This document shows, piece by piece, positions 27,097 through 36,804 of a stretch of DNA of 64,000 nt (position 1 is its first letter; every line of letters begins with the position of its first letter). The position numbers and the translations under genes are program-made. The notes beneath the pieces were generated by a model. That model was not told where the DNA came from. It ran no database searches and was given only the letters and a program-made list of their open reading frames with translations. Origin of the DNA: Lachnospiraceae bacterium (lineage in GTDB: Bacteria > Bacillota > Clostridia > Lachnospirales > Lachnospiraceae); contig JAAWRC010000013.1 in NCBI GenBank assembly GCA_022800815.1, forward strand, positions 1 to 64,000, given 5' to 3'.

Positions 27097-27618
27097 ATGG
27101 GAAAGAAAACAAAGAAATGGTTCATCGCATTGGGCGTTCTGTCGCTGTTTTTTGTCCTTTACGGGATCTGGCGGGTGCAGGTTCCGGCGGTTGATGCGGG
27201 GGAGATCACGGCGGTCTCCTTCACCTTCAACCCGGTCGGCGTGACCTCCAGGAAAAACTGCACGGTGTGGGACCAGGAGTCCGTCAGACGTCTGTGTGAT
27301 TATGTGAACCAAATGGAAAAGAACGGTTTTGCTTTTAATCGAACTCTTAAGGGCGGCGGCTGGGCGAGCGTCTTTCTAAACTTCTACAAGGGTGACGTGC
27401 TCCGCTGGACCGTGAGCATTTCCGGCGGGGAGATCGTTGAGTATCAGGGGGCTTTTTTACCAAAGACCTTCCATCTGGGAGAAGGGGAAGCAGAAGAACT
27501 GCAGCAGATTTTGACAGAGCTCTGGGAGGAAAACCCGGACAGTTCCGGCATTTCCTACACCGCCATGCGATTACGGAAGCGCCTGGCGGAGTTTGGAGGG
27601 GGAGGCGGCTCCCCCTGA
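27097..27618 (+). CDS. Hypothetical membrane-anchored protein, 173 aa
   Basis: I do not recognise this protein. It starts MGKKTKKWFIALGVLSLFF, a positively charged stretch followed by one membrane helix (about residues 8-26), so most of it is probably extracytoplasmic. The rest has strands such as AVSFTFNPVGVTS and WASVFLNFYKGDVLRW, without recognisable motifs. AGGGAGGTT precedes the ATG. The last residues (EFGGGGGSP) and the stop codon lie in a direct repeat that recurs at 29712-29794, so the natural 3' end may have been changed by that repeat. Confidence 0.6.
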   Translation: MGKKTKKWFIALGVLSLFFVLYGIWRVQVPAVDAGEITAVSFTFNPVGVTSRKNCTVWDQESVRRLCDYVNQMEKNGFAFNRTLKGGGWASVFLNFYKGDVLRWTVSISGGEIVEYQGAFLPKTFHLGEGEAEELQQILTELWEENPDSSGISYTAMRLRKRLAEFGGGGGSP

Positions 27619-27664
27619 CAGCACGGCCCTCGCATCTCCCGCAAAACAGGAAGAGTTCTAGCTG
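27588..27664 (+). repeat. Direct repeat bordering the SirTM cassette, left copy
   Basis: The core GGCTCCCCCTGAC...CAAAACAGGAAGA (27607-27655) recurs at 29736-29786 with roughly 80 percent identity by eye, in the same orientation. The 2.1 kb between the copies holds the HxlR, macrodomain and sirtuin genes. The right copy is part of palindromic element C. Confidence 0.65.
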
Positions 27665-27981
27665 TTTTTCTTTTTATATTCTGTTCCCCAGGAGAACATA
27701 GCGTCCAAAATCGGCTTTAGGCTGAATCCGGTTTCAGTGAGTGTATACTCTACCAGCGGCGGCACTTCAGGATAAATTTTACGGGTAAGCAATCCGTTGT
27801 CTTCCATAGAGCGTAAATTGGCAGTCAATACTTTTTGCGAAATGTTTCCAACAGATTTTTTCAACTCTCCAAATCGCTTTGTACCTTCCAGCAGGTCACG
27901 GATAATAAGAACTTTCCAGCGGTCACTGATCAGCATCAAAGTGGTTTCCACCGGACAGGCAGGTAAATTTTTTTCCATCAA
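27658..27981 (-). CDS. HxlR-family winged-helix transcriptional regulator
   Basis: The 107-aa protein has the HxlR signature: a CPVETTLMLISDRWKVLII N-terminus (a redox-relevant Cys conserved in part of the family), then LLEGTKRFGELKKSVGNISQKVLTANLRSME (key run RFGELKKSVGNISQKVL) as the recognition helix region and EVPPLVEYTLTETG as the wing. Such proteins are usually dimeric repressors or activators responding to aldehydes or disulfide stress. It is divergent from the macrodomain gene with about 118 bases between the starts, so it probably controls that operon. Its DNA is more A+T-rich than the surroundings, like its cassette neighbours. A second ATG one codon in (27978) is possible. Confidence 0.9.
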   Translation of the reverse strand: MMEKNLPACPVETTLMLISDRWKVLIIRDLLEGTKRFGELKKSVGNISQKVLTANLRSMEDNGLLTRKIYPEVPPLVEYTLTETGFSLKPILDAMFSWGTEYKKKNS

Positions 27982-28099
27982 AATCCCCCATGTTAAAGGG
28001 AAACCACATTCAGCAGAGAATTTCAGTTGTGGCAGAATAGGCGAATTAAAAAGTCAATCAGTCAAATATGCCCGCACCGGCAATGGGAAGGAGGACGTT

Positions 28100-28873
28100 A
28101 TGACACAGAAAGAAAGGCTTCTTTATCTGCTCCAATATCTCACAGGGGAAGACAGGGAGTTACAATCGATAGAGATTCCTGCGGAGGATGCCGCACGGAA
28201 GCGCCTGTTACGTTCCCTCATGAATGTCCGTCCGCCAAAACCGGCCGCAAAAGATTTTTTGAACGTACAGGATGAATATTTGCGGGAGGAGCGGGCAGAA
28301 AAAGGCATCATCTCTCTAGAGGATATTTCCTTTGTGAAATCCGGTATTTACTTGTGGCAGGGCGATATTACACGGTTATCCGTAGACGCCGTCGTAAATG
28401 CTGCTAACAGCGCCATGCTGGGCTGCTTTGTCCCCTGCCACGGGTGTATTGACAACGCCATTCATTCTGCCGCAGGCGTGGAGCTCCGCCTGGAATGTTC
28501 CCGCATCATGGAGAGACAGAACGTAAAAGAGCCCGTGGGAAAGGCCAAAATAACGGGAGCCTATAATCTTCCGTGCCGTTATGTTCTCCACACGGTCGGC
28601 CCGACGGTCCACGGGGAAGTCACGAGAAGGGACCGTGACCTGTTATCAGACTGTTACCGCTCCTGTCTTGCACTCGCCGCAGAATATCGGTTGAAAAGCA
28701 TAGCTTTCTGCTGCATTTCCACGGGCGAGTTTCATTTCCCGAACGAAGCTGCCGCCGAGATAGCGATCCGAACGGTAACGGACTATCGGCAAGAGAATCC
28801 GGGTGATATGGAGGTGGTTTTCAATGTTTTCAAAGATTGCGACTATGAAATCTACAGACAGTTATTGGGATAA
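28100..28873 (+). CDS. Zinc-containing macrodomain protein-ADP-ribose hydrolase
   Basis: The 257-aa protein has an alpha-helical N-terminal extension (about residues 1-75) and a macrodomain. ADP-ribose-binding loops are VDAVVNAANSAMLG and CISTGEFHFPNEAA; the zinc-macro signature GCFVPCHGCIDNAIHSAAG supplies Cys/His/Cys ligands near the active site. This is the type encoded next to class M sirtuins in Staphylococcus and Streptococcus, where it removes ADP-ribose added by the sirtuin. The start has GAAGGAGGACG upstream. Its 3' end overlaps the sirtuin gene by 50 bases. The GcvH-like target and lipoate ligase genes found in those other operons are not present here. Confidence 0.9.
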   Translation: MTQKERLLYLLQYLTGEDRELQSIEIPAEDAARKRLLRSLMNVRPPKPAAKDFLNVQDEYLREERAEKGIISLEDISFVKSGIYLWQGDITRLSVDAVVNAANSAMLGCFVPCHGCIDNAIHSAAGVELRLECSRIMERQNVKEPVGKAKITGAYNLPCRYVLHTVGPTVHGEVTRRDRDLLSDCYRSCLALAAEYRLKSIAFCCISTGEFHFPNEAAAEIAIRTVTDYRQENPGDMEVVFNVFKDCDYEIYRQLLG

Positions 28874-29690
28874 GATCGAAAAAGTGAAGATGAAAATCCG
28901 GAGTGCGGACGCTATCTTGATCGGTGCGGGTGCGGGGCTGTCTACTTCTGCCGGATTTACTTATTCCGGGAAACGGTTTGAGGACCACTTCCCGGATTTT
29001 ATAAAAAAATACGGTTTCAAGGATATGTATTCGGCGGGCTTTTATCCCTACGAGACCCTGGAAGAACATTGGGCGTACTGGAGCCGTTACGTTTTTATCA
29101 ACCGTTATGAAAATGCACCGAAAAGCGTCTATCATGATTTGTACAACCTGGTACGGGACAAGGACTATTTTGTTTTAACAACAAATGTTGACCACTGTTT
29201 TCAAAAGGCGGGTTTTGATAAGCGCAGACTCTTTTATACACAGGGCGATTATGGGCTATGGCAATGTTCAAAACCCTGTCACAATAAAACTTACGATAAC
29301 GAGGCCATTATTAAAAAGATGGTTGCCGAACAGGAAAAGATGCGTGTTCCGCCCGAATTGGTTCCACGCTGTCCGGTCTGCGGTGCGCCGATGTCAATGA
29401 ATTTAAGGGCAGACAATACCTTTGTTGGAGATGACGGCTGGCATATGGCGGCAGAGAGGTATCAAGCCTTTGTGAGCCGCCATAAGGACCTGAATCTTGT
29501 ATATTTGGAATTGGGCGTTGGCGGCAACACGCCGGGGATTATCAAATATCCCTTCTGGCGGATGACAGAGGAAAACCCGCAGGCGGCGTATATCTGTGTG
29601 AATTACGGGGAGGCGGTCTGCCCGAGGGAGATTGAAGGGCAGTCGATATGCATTGACGGGGATATCGGGGAAGTATTAGAACTGCTTTAA
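28824..29690 (+). CDS. Class M sirtuin (SirTM), protein ADP-ribosyltransferase
   Basis: The 288-aa protein has the sirtuin NAD-binding fold: ILIGAGAGLSTSAGFTYSG near residues 29-47, then TTNVDHCFQKAGF, YLELGVGGNTPGIIKYPFW and CVNYGE. The place of the deacetylase catalytic His-Gly is taken by YTQGDYG, with Gln in place of His, as in class M enzymes, which ADP-ribosylate proteins. Zinc cysteines are in QCSKPC and CPVC. The ATG at 28824 follows GGAGGTGG at good spacing and lies in the 3' end of the macrodomain gene. Base composition resembles the macrodomain gene and not the flanking genes, suggesting transfer as a unit. Confidence 0.9.
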   Translation: MFSKIATMKSTDSYWDKIEKVKMKIRSADAILIGAGAGLSTSAGFTYSGKRFEDHFPDFIKKYGFKDMYSAGFYPYETLEEHWAYWSRYVFINRYENAPKSVYHDLYNLVRDKDYFVLTTNVDHCFQKAGFDKRRLFYTQGDYGLWQCSKPCHNKTYDNEAIIKKMVAEQEKMRVPPELVPRCPVCGAPMSMNLRADNTFVGDDGWHMAAERYQAFVSRHKDLNLVYLELGVGGNTPGIIKYPFWRMTEENPQAAYICVNYGEAVCPREIEGQSICIDGDIGEVLELL

Positions 29691-29699
29691 TGTATCATG

Positions 29700-29884
29700 A
29701 TGCCTGTCCCGACAGAGTTTCGGGATGAGGGCAGGGGCTCCCCCTGACGACGGCAGCCCCCATATCCCCCACAAAACAGGAAGAAGATTCGCTGCCCGCT
29801 TTTATAGCAGTAAAATTGCCTGCAGATAAGCGACGCAGTGAAAACTCCAAAACCGACGTGTCTGCGGCAGGAAAGGACAGGCAT
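29700..29884. repeat. Palindromic element C (family with A and B), with embedded right direct repeat
   Basis: The outer arms TGCCTGTCC (29701-29709) and GGACAGGCA (29875-29883) pair, and the last is followed by five Ts, so it can also end the sirtuin transcript. The right half (CCCGCTTTTATAGC...GATAAGCGACGCAG...ACGTGTCTGCG) aligns with the right half of element B. The left half contains 29712-29794, repeated at 27588-27664. Confidence 0.6.
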
Positions 29885-29984
29885 TTTTGGCGTCGAATAT
29901 TTTAAAAGGACCTCTCTTCTTCCGTCTTTCCCCTAAAACCCAAAAGCAGCCCCGCATAGTTTTACAGAAATTTGAAAAAATATA

Positions 29985-30013
29985 TTGACAAAGGATAAAG
30001 GGAGTGCTATCTT
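29985..30013 (+). promoter_or_regulatory. Promoter of the hrcA heat-shock operon
   Basis: TTGACA at 29985-29990 and TATCTT at 30008-30013 have a 17-base spacer, just upstream of the CIRCE operator. An extra GAGTGCTA (30002-30009) overlapping the -10 matches a CIRCE half-site. Confidence 0.75.
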
Positions 30014-30026
30014 ATTCATATGGATG

Positions 30027-30053
30027 TTAGCACTCCCTCTTGTCGAGTGCTAA
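30027..30053 (+). promoter_or_regulatory. CIRCE operator (HrcA binding site)
   Basis: TTAGCACTC, nine bases, GAGTGCTAA is an exact CIRCE inverted repeat between the promoter and the hrcA start. It indicates HrcA repression relieved by heat shock. Confidence 0.97.
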
Positions 30054-30075
30054 CAGGAAGGGAGAGACGTGAGAC

Positions 30076-31125
30076 GTGGAACTGGACGAACGGAAGAAGA
30101 AGATTTTAAACGCGATCATCCGCAACTACCAGGAAACCGGAGAGCCGGTCGGCTCACGGACCATCTCCAAATATTCGGACCTGCAGCTCTCCTCGGCGAC
30201 GATCCGCAATGAGATGTCGGATCTGGAGGAGATGGGACTGATCGTCCAGCCCCATACCTCGGCGGGGCGGATTCCCACGGACCGGGGCTATCGCCTTTAT
30301 GTGGATCACATGCTGGAGACTGCGGACCGGGATGCGGGGCGGCAGGAGTTAGCCCAGACCAGCGAGTTCCTGATCGACCGGATGGACCGGATGGAGCAGG
30401 TGTTAAAGCAGATGGCCAAGGTCCTGGCGCTCAATACCAACTATGCGTCCATGATCTCCGCCCCCAGGTACAACCGGAACAAGTTAAAATTCATTCAGCT
30501 TTCCCGGGTGGAGGAACACAAGCTTTTGGCCGTGGTGGTCGTGGAGGGCAACCTCATCAAGAACACCATCTTCGAGGTGGAGGAGAAGCTTTCGGAGGAA
30601 GAGATCCTTTCCCTGAACCTTTTGCTCAACACGAACTTAAACGGGCTGACCATCGACGAAATCAACCTGGGGATCATCACCAGGCTCAAGGAGCAGGCCG
30701 GCGGCCATACCGAGGTGGTGGGAAAGGTCCTGGATGCGGTAGCGGAGGCCATCCGAGGGGATGACGAGGATCTGCAGATTTACACCAGCGGGGCCACCAA
30801 CATCTTCCGGTATCCGGAACTCTCCGACAGCAGCAAGGCCAAGGAGATTATCCAGGTATTCGAGGAGAAGAAGCAGCTCACCAATCTCCTGAGCGACAAG
30901 CTGGGGGAGGAAGGGCAGCAGGGCATTCAGGTCTATATCGGGGATGAAACTCCGGTTCAAAGCATGAAAGACTGCAGCGTTGTCACGGCCACCTACGATT
31001 TGGGAGATGGCCTTCAGGGCACCATCGGGATCGTGGGTCCCAAGCGGATGGATTATGAGAAGGTGGTTTCGGCGCTCCAGACAGTGATGGGGCAGCTTGA
31101 CACCATGTTTAAAAAGGAAGAATAG
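30076..31125 (+). CDS. hrcA: Heat-inducible transcription repressor HrcA
   Basis: The 349-aa repressor binds CIRCE and controls chaperone genes. The N-terminal winged helix includes VGSRTISKYSDLQLSSATIRNEMSDLEEMG (key run SSATIRNEMSDLE), followed by QPHTSAGRIPTDRGYR, the family hallmark. The middle and C-terminal dimerisation domains contain GLTIDEINLG and MDYEKVVSALQTV. The start codon is GTG, preceded by AAGGGAG about 12 bases upstream. It is the first gene of hrcA-grpE-dnaK-dnaJ and is under its own CIRCE. Confidence 0.97.
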   Translation: MELDERKKKILNAIIRNYQETGEPVGSRTISKYSDLQLSSATIRNEMSDLEEMGLIVQPHTSAGRIPTDRGYRLYVDHMLETADRDAGRQELAQTSEFLIDRMDRMEQVLKQMAKVLALNTNYASMISAPRYNRNKLKFIQLSRVEEHKLLAVVVVEGNLIKNTIFEVEEKLSEEEILSLNLLLNTNLNGLTIDEINLGIITRLKEQAGGHTEVVGKVLDAVAEAIRGDDEDLQIYTSGATNIFRYPELSDSSKAKEIIQVFEEKKQLTNLLSDKLGEEGQQGIQVYIGDETPVQSMKDCSVVTATYDLGDGLQGTIGIVGPKRMDYEKVVSALQTVMGQLDTMFKKEE

Positions 31126-31163
31126 ATGTCCTTGGAAATGAGAAATAGAAAGGCGGAGAGAAC

Positions 31164-31835
31164 GTGACGGATACGGAGAAAGATCAGATGGAAGATCAGC
31201 TGGAAAAGGAGAAGGAACATCCGGCCGAGACGGTTTCGGAGGAAGAGGCTGGCGAAGCGGCACAGGAAGAGGCTTCCGCAGAGGAGGAAGCGGCCGAAGC
31301 GGAAGCCGAGACCTCCGGAGAGGAGGGGACGGACGCCGGGAAGGATGGCGGGCCGGCTCCGGAAAAGAAGGGCTTCTTTAAAAAGAAGGAGAAGAAGGAT
31401 AAGAGAGATGAACAGATCGAGGATCTGACGGACCGGCTGAAACGGTCCATGGCGGAATTTGAGAACTTCCGGAAACGGACGGAGAAGGAAAAGGCCGCCA
31501 TGTATGAAGTGGGGGCCAAGAGCGTCATCGAAAAGATTCTGCCGGTGGTGGATAATTTCGAGCGGGGCATGGCAACCTTAAAAGAAGAAGAAGCACATTC
31601 TCCTTTTGCGGAGGGAATGGATAAGATATATAAGCAGCTTCTTACGACCTTGGAGTCTCTGGACGTGACAGTCATTGAGGCGGTGGGTCAGGAGTTCAAC
31701 CCGGACTTCCACAATGCGGTCATGCACGTGGAGGATGAGGGGGCCGGCGAGAATGTCGTCGTGGAGGAATTCCAGAAGGGCTATCTTTACCGGGGCGGCG
31801 TGGTGCGCCACAGCATGGTAAAGGTTGCAAACTAA
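31164..31835 (+). CDS. grpE: Nucleotide exchange factor GrpE
   Basis: The 223-aa protein releases ADP from DnaK. It has a long, very acidic and alanine-rich disordered N-terminus (residues about 1-60), a lysine patch (KKKEKKDKR), the long coiled coil beginning DLTDRLKRSMAEFENFRKR, and the C-terminal beta domain ending YLYRGGVVRHSMVKVAN, matching the GrpE signature. The start is a GTG with AGGCGGAGAG upstream. Second gene of the heat-shock operon. Confidence 0.96.
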   Translation: MTDTEKDQMEDQLEKEKEHPAETVSEEEAGEAAQEEASAEEEAAEAEAETSGEEGTDAGKDGGPAPEKKGFFKKKEKKDKRDEQIEDLTDRLKRSMAEFENFRKRTEKEKAAMYEVGAKSVIEKILPVVDNFERGMATLKEEEAHSPFAEGMDKIYKQLLTTLESLDVTVIEAVGQEFNPDFHNAVMHVEDEGAGENVVVEEFQKGYLYRGGVVRHSMVKVAN

Positions 31836-31877
31836 ATGGTTAACAAGAAGTAAAGTGGATAATACAGGAGGAAATGA

Positions 31878-33740
<1,863 letters not shown>

Positions 33741-33760
33741 TCGTTTATCCCCCTTTTATA

Positions 33761-33808
33761 CGGATTCAGGGCGGCCCCCAGGGGGGACTGCCTTGAATCC
33801 TTTTGATG
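33761..33808 (+). terminator. Terminator or attenuator between dnaK and dnaJ
   Basis: GGATTCAGGGCGG (33761-33773) pairs, with small mismatches, to ACTGCCTTGAATCC (33788-33801), with an inner CCCCC/GGGGG; TTTT follows. Confidence 0.6.
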
Positions 33809-33901
33809 CGCACGGGCCCCAAAGAAAAAGTGTCAGCAAAGCTGACGGGGCAGGCGCAGGAGTTTAAATATTTACGGTGGGACGTGGAGAGGTGAGGAAA
33901 A

Positions 33902-35047
33902 GTGGCTGAGAGTAAAAGAGATTATTACGAGGTGCTGGGCGTGCCCAAGGATGCCGACGATGCGGCTCTCAAGAAGGCATACCGGGTGCTGGCGAAAAAA
34001 TACCATCCGGACACCAATCAGGGGAATCCGGAGGCGGAGGCGAAGTTCAAGGAGGCCTCGGAGGCTTATGCGGTCTTAAGTGACCCGGACAAGAGGAGGC
34101 AGTATGACCAGTTCGGCCATGCGGCCTTCGAGGGCGGCGGGGCCGGAGGCTTCGGCGGTTTTGACTTTAACGCTGCGGACATGGGCGACATTTTCGGCGA
34201 TATCTTTGGAGATCTGTTCGGCGGCGGAAGAAGGAGCCGGTCAAACAACGGGCCCATGCGGGGGGCGAACCTGCGCTCCAGGATCCGCATTACCTTTGAG
34301 GAGGCGCTCTTTGGCTGTGAGAAGGAGATCGAGCTGACCAGCCGGGACGAGTGCAAGGAGTGCGGCGGAACCGGAGCCAAGCCTGGAACCAAGCCGGAGA
34401 CCTGCCCCAAGTGCAACGGCAAGGGCCGGGTGGTTTACACGCAGCAGTCCCTTTTTGGCATGGTGCGCAGTGAGCAGGCCTGCCCGGACTGCGGCGGAAC
34501 CGGAAAGATCATCAAGGAAAAGTGTCCGGTCTGCCGTGGAACGGGGCATACCAGTTCTAAAAAGCGGATTTCCGTGTCCATTCCTGCGGGCATTGACAAT
34601 GGCCAGAGTGTGCGGATCCGGGGCAAGGGCGAGCTTGGTGTAAACGGCGGCGAGCGGGGTGACCTTCTGGTGGAGGTGGTGGTGTCGGAGCACCCGACTT
34701 TCCGCAGACAGGATACCAGTATTTATTCCACGGTTCCCATCTCCTTCACCATGGCGGCCCTGGGCGGAGAGATCCGGATCAAGACGGTGGACGGGGAAGT
34801 GGCCTACACGGTGGCTCCCGGCACCCAGACGGATACAAGGATCCGCTTGAAGGGCAAGGGTGTGCCTTATCTCAGGAATAAGGATGTCCGGGGTGACCAC
34901 TACGTGACGCTGGTGGTGAAGGTGCCGGAGCGGATGAATAAGGAGCAGAAGGAGGCCCTCTGGAAGTTCCGGGAGGCCATGGGAGAGACCCTGCCTTCGC
35001 CGGCTCCGGAGGAAAAACACAAAAAGAAGGGATTTTTTAACAAGTAA
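33902..35047 (+). CDS. dnaJ: Chaperone protein DnaJ (Hsp40)
   Basis: The 381-aa type I Hsp40 stimulates DnaK ATPase activity. The J domain carries HPD in KYHPDTNQG (about residues 34-43), a Gly/Phe region follows ([12 protein letters not shown]), and the zinc-binding domain has four CxxCxGxG-type repeats ([32 protein letters not shown]). The C-terminal peptide-binding domain ends near VPERMNKEQ. The start codon is GTG with GAGGTGAGG upstream. Last chaperone gene of the operon. Confidence 0.97.
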   Translation: MAESKRDYYEVLGVPKDADDAALKKAYRVLAKKYHPDTNQGNPEAEAKFKEASEAYAVLSDPDKRRQYDQFGHAAFEGGGAGGFGGFDFNAADMGDIFGDIFGDLFGGGRRSRSNNGPMRGANLRSRIRITFEEALFGCEKEIELTSRDECKECGGTGAKPGTKPETCPKCNGKGRVVYTQQSLFGMVRSEQACPDCGGTGKIIKEKCPVCRGTGHTSSKKRISVSIPAGIDNGQSVRIRGKGELGVNGGERGDLLVEVVVSEHPTFRRQDTSIYSTVPISFTMAALGGEIRIKTVDGEVAYTVAPGTQTDTRIRLKGKGVPYLRNKDVRGDHYVTLVVKVPERMNKEQKEALWKFREAMGETLPSPAPEEKHKKKGFFNK

Positions 35048-35155
35048 AGGTTCCTTTTTGGTGAGAAATGTGCTATGATAGTCCCAGTAGTTTAACGGAG
35101 CGGCAAAGCCGGAGGCGACGCCGTCTCCAGAATTTTACAGGTGGTGGGAAAGCTT

Positions 35156-35287
35156 ATGGATCCGTTTCTTTTTTACTTTTTGGTCGGCCTGATCATTTTT
35201 ATCGTGATCGTTGCCGCAGTGACTGCGGTGGTAAGCGCAGTGAGCTGCATATCGGCGGCGGTTGCCGATGAGGACGAGGAAGATTAG
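35156..35287 (+). CDS. Small single-helix membrane protein, 43 aa
   Basis: A 43-codon frame encodes MDPFLFYFLVGLIIFIV and continues as one long hydrophobic helix (about residues 4-36), followed by an acidic tail ADEDEED. GGTGGGAAAGC precedes the ATG. Base and codon use are consistent with a real gene. It follows dnaJ by about 110 bases, and a terminator directly after it (35293-35336) ends the unit. No family is recognised. Confidence 0.55.
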   Translation: MDPFLFYFLVGLIIFIVIVAAVTAVVSAVSCISAAVADEDEED

Positions 35288-35292
35288 ACGGA

Positions 35293-35336
35293 AAGAGAGC
35301 TGTCGTAAAGGATGAGGAGTTTACGGCGGCTCTTTT
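35293..35336 (+). terminator. Terminator after the 43-aa membrane peptide gene
   Basis: AGAGCTGTCGTAAA pairs with TTTACGGCGGCTCT, allowing G-T pairs, followed by TTTT. Confidence 0.7.
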
Positions 35337-35340
35337 TATG

Positions 35341-35424
35341 CACACGCCCGTGCAGAGGAAATATGCCACTGGGGTGGCGCACGGGCGGTGCGACGAGTAG
35401 GGGAAAAGACTTTTCCCCTACTCA
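35341..35424. repeat. Two adjacent hairpins upstream of pyrC
   Basis: CACGCCCGTGC (35343-35353) pairs with GCGCACGGGCGGTG. Then GAGTAGGGGAAAAG (35396-35409) and CTTTTCCCCTACTC (35411-35424) form a perfect 14-bp palindrome around a single A. It could be a terminator or a regulatory stem in the 200-base gap before pyrC. Confidence 0.6.
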
Positions 35425-35487
35425 ATTGCACACGTATCTTTTTGTGCCGACAGAGGGGTTGCGTGTTTGTCTGAGGAGGACGTGCTT

Positions 35488-36804
35488 ATGATATGGATAC
35501 GGGGCGGACATGTCCTTGATCCGGATACGGGGCGGGACGGGATTTATGACGTTTTGGTGGCGGACGGGAAGGTCTGCCGGGTGCAGGAGCCGGGGGCCTT
35601 TTTCGGCGGGGAGCCGGAAGGGCGGGAGCCTTGCCGGGTGATTGACGGGACGGGGCTCTATGTGATGCCGGGGATCGTGGATCTCCATGTGCACCTTCGG
35701 GATCCGGGCTTTGAGTATAAGGAGACTCTGACCACGGGAGCCAGGGCGGCGGCGAAGGGGGGCGTGACGACCCTCTGTGCCATGCCCAACACGAAGCCGG
35801 TGACGGACTCGCCGGAGATGATCCGGGCCCAGCGGGAACGGGCGGAGAGAGAATGCCCGGTCCACGTCTCATTCGTGGGGGCGGTCACGCTGGGACAGGA
35901 GGGAGAGGAGCTCACGGACATTGCCGGGATGAAGCGGGAGGGGATGGCCTGCATCAGCGAGGACGGGAAGTCCGTCATGGATGCGAAGCTCTATAAAAAA
36001 GCCATGGAGACTGCCGCCAGGGAGAAGGTTCTGGTGATGGCCCACTGTGAGGACCAGAACATGGTCAAGGGCACCGTCATCGTCAATGAGTCGAAGCGGG
36101 CAGAGGAGCTGGGGCTCTCCGGTGTCTCCAATGCGGTGGAGGACGTGATTGCGGCCAGGGACATTCTCCTTGCGAAGGAGACCGGGGCCAGGCTTCACTT
36201 GTGCCACTGTTCCACGAGGGACAGCGTGACGATGGTGCGGCTGGCGAAGGAGGCCGGCGTTTCGGTGACGGCGGAGGTCTGCCCCCATCATTTTATCCTC
36301 ACGAGCGGGGACATTCCGGGCGATGACGCAAATTTTAAGATGAATCCGCCCCTCAGGGAGCAGGAGGACGTGGAGGCCCTGATCGAAGGGCTGAAAACGG
36401 GGGTCATCGACGTGATTTCCACGGACCACGCCCCCCACGGGGGGGAGGAGAAGGCGGTGGGCTTTCGGGACGCCCCCTGCGGGATCGTGGGGCTGGAGAC
36501 CTCCCTGGCGCTCTCCATGACGGAACTGGTCCACAAAGGGATCCTGACGCCCATGGAACTGGCGGAACGGATGTGCCATGCCCCGGCGAGGATCCTCGGG
36601 ATTGACAGGGGGAGCCTGGCGGAGGGAAAATGCGCCGACGTGATCTTAGTGGACCCGGAGCGGGACTGGGTGATTCGGAAGGAAGGCTTTGTATCCAAGG
36701 GAAAAAACTCCCCTTTTGACGGAAAGGAAGTCAGAGGCAAGGTGGTTATGACCATGGTGGACGGGGAGATCGTATACGAAGAGAAGAAAGGGTTTTTGAA
36801 ATGA
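35488..36804 (+). CDS. pyrC: Dihydroorotase
   Basis: The 438-aa zinc amidohydrolase cyclises carbamoyl-aspartate to dihydroorotate in pyrimidine synthesis. The metal site starts with DLHVHLRDPGFEYKE; the carboxylated-lysine and His ligands fall in CEDQNMVKG and CHCSTRDS; the catalytic Asp is in STDHAPHGGEEK. This is class I dihydroorotase of usual length. ATG 35488 is favoured by GAGGAGG at 35473-35479; an in-frame TTG at 35467 is less likely. The pyrF start overlaps its stop by four bases. Confidence 0.95.
   Translation: MIWIRGGHVLDPDTGRDGIYDVLVADGKVCRVQEPGAFFGGEPEGREPCRVIDGTGLYVMPGIVDLHVHLRDPGFEYKETLTTGARAAAKGGVTTLCAMPNTKPVTDSPEMIRAQRERAERECPVHVSFVGAVTLGQEGEELTDIAGMKREGMACISEDGKSVMDAKLYKKAMETAAREKVLVMAHCEDQNMVKGTVIVNESKRAEELGLSGVSNAVEDVIAARDILLAKETGARLHLCHCSTRDSVTMVRLAKEAGVSVTAEVCPHHFILTSGDIPGDDANFKMNPPLREQEDVEALIEGLKTGVIDVISTDHAPHGGEEKAVGFRDAPCGIVGLETSLALSMTELVHKGILTPMELAERMCHAPARILGIDRGSLAEGKCADVILVDPERDWVIRKEGFVSKGKNSPFDGKEVRGKVVMTMVDGEIVYEEKKGFLK

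Noticed and set aside
35425-35487. Possible PyrR-binding attenuator before pyrC
   Set aside because: The region has hairpins but I could not find the conserved PyrR anti-antiterminator sequence, and no pyrR gene is nearby.
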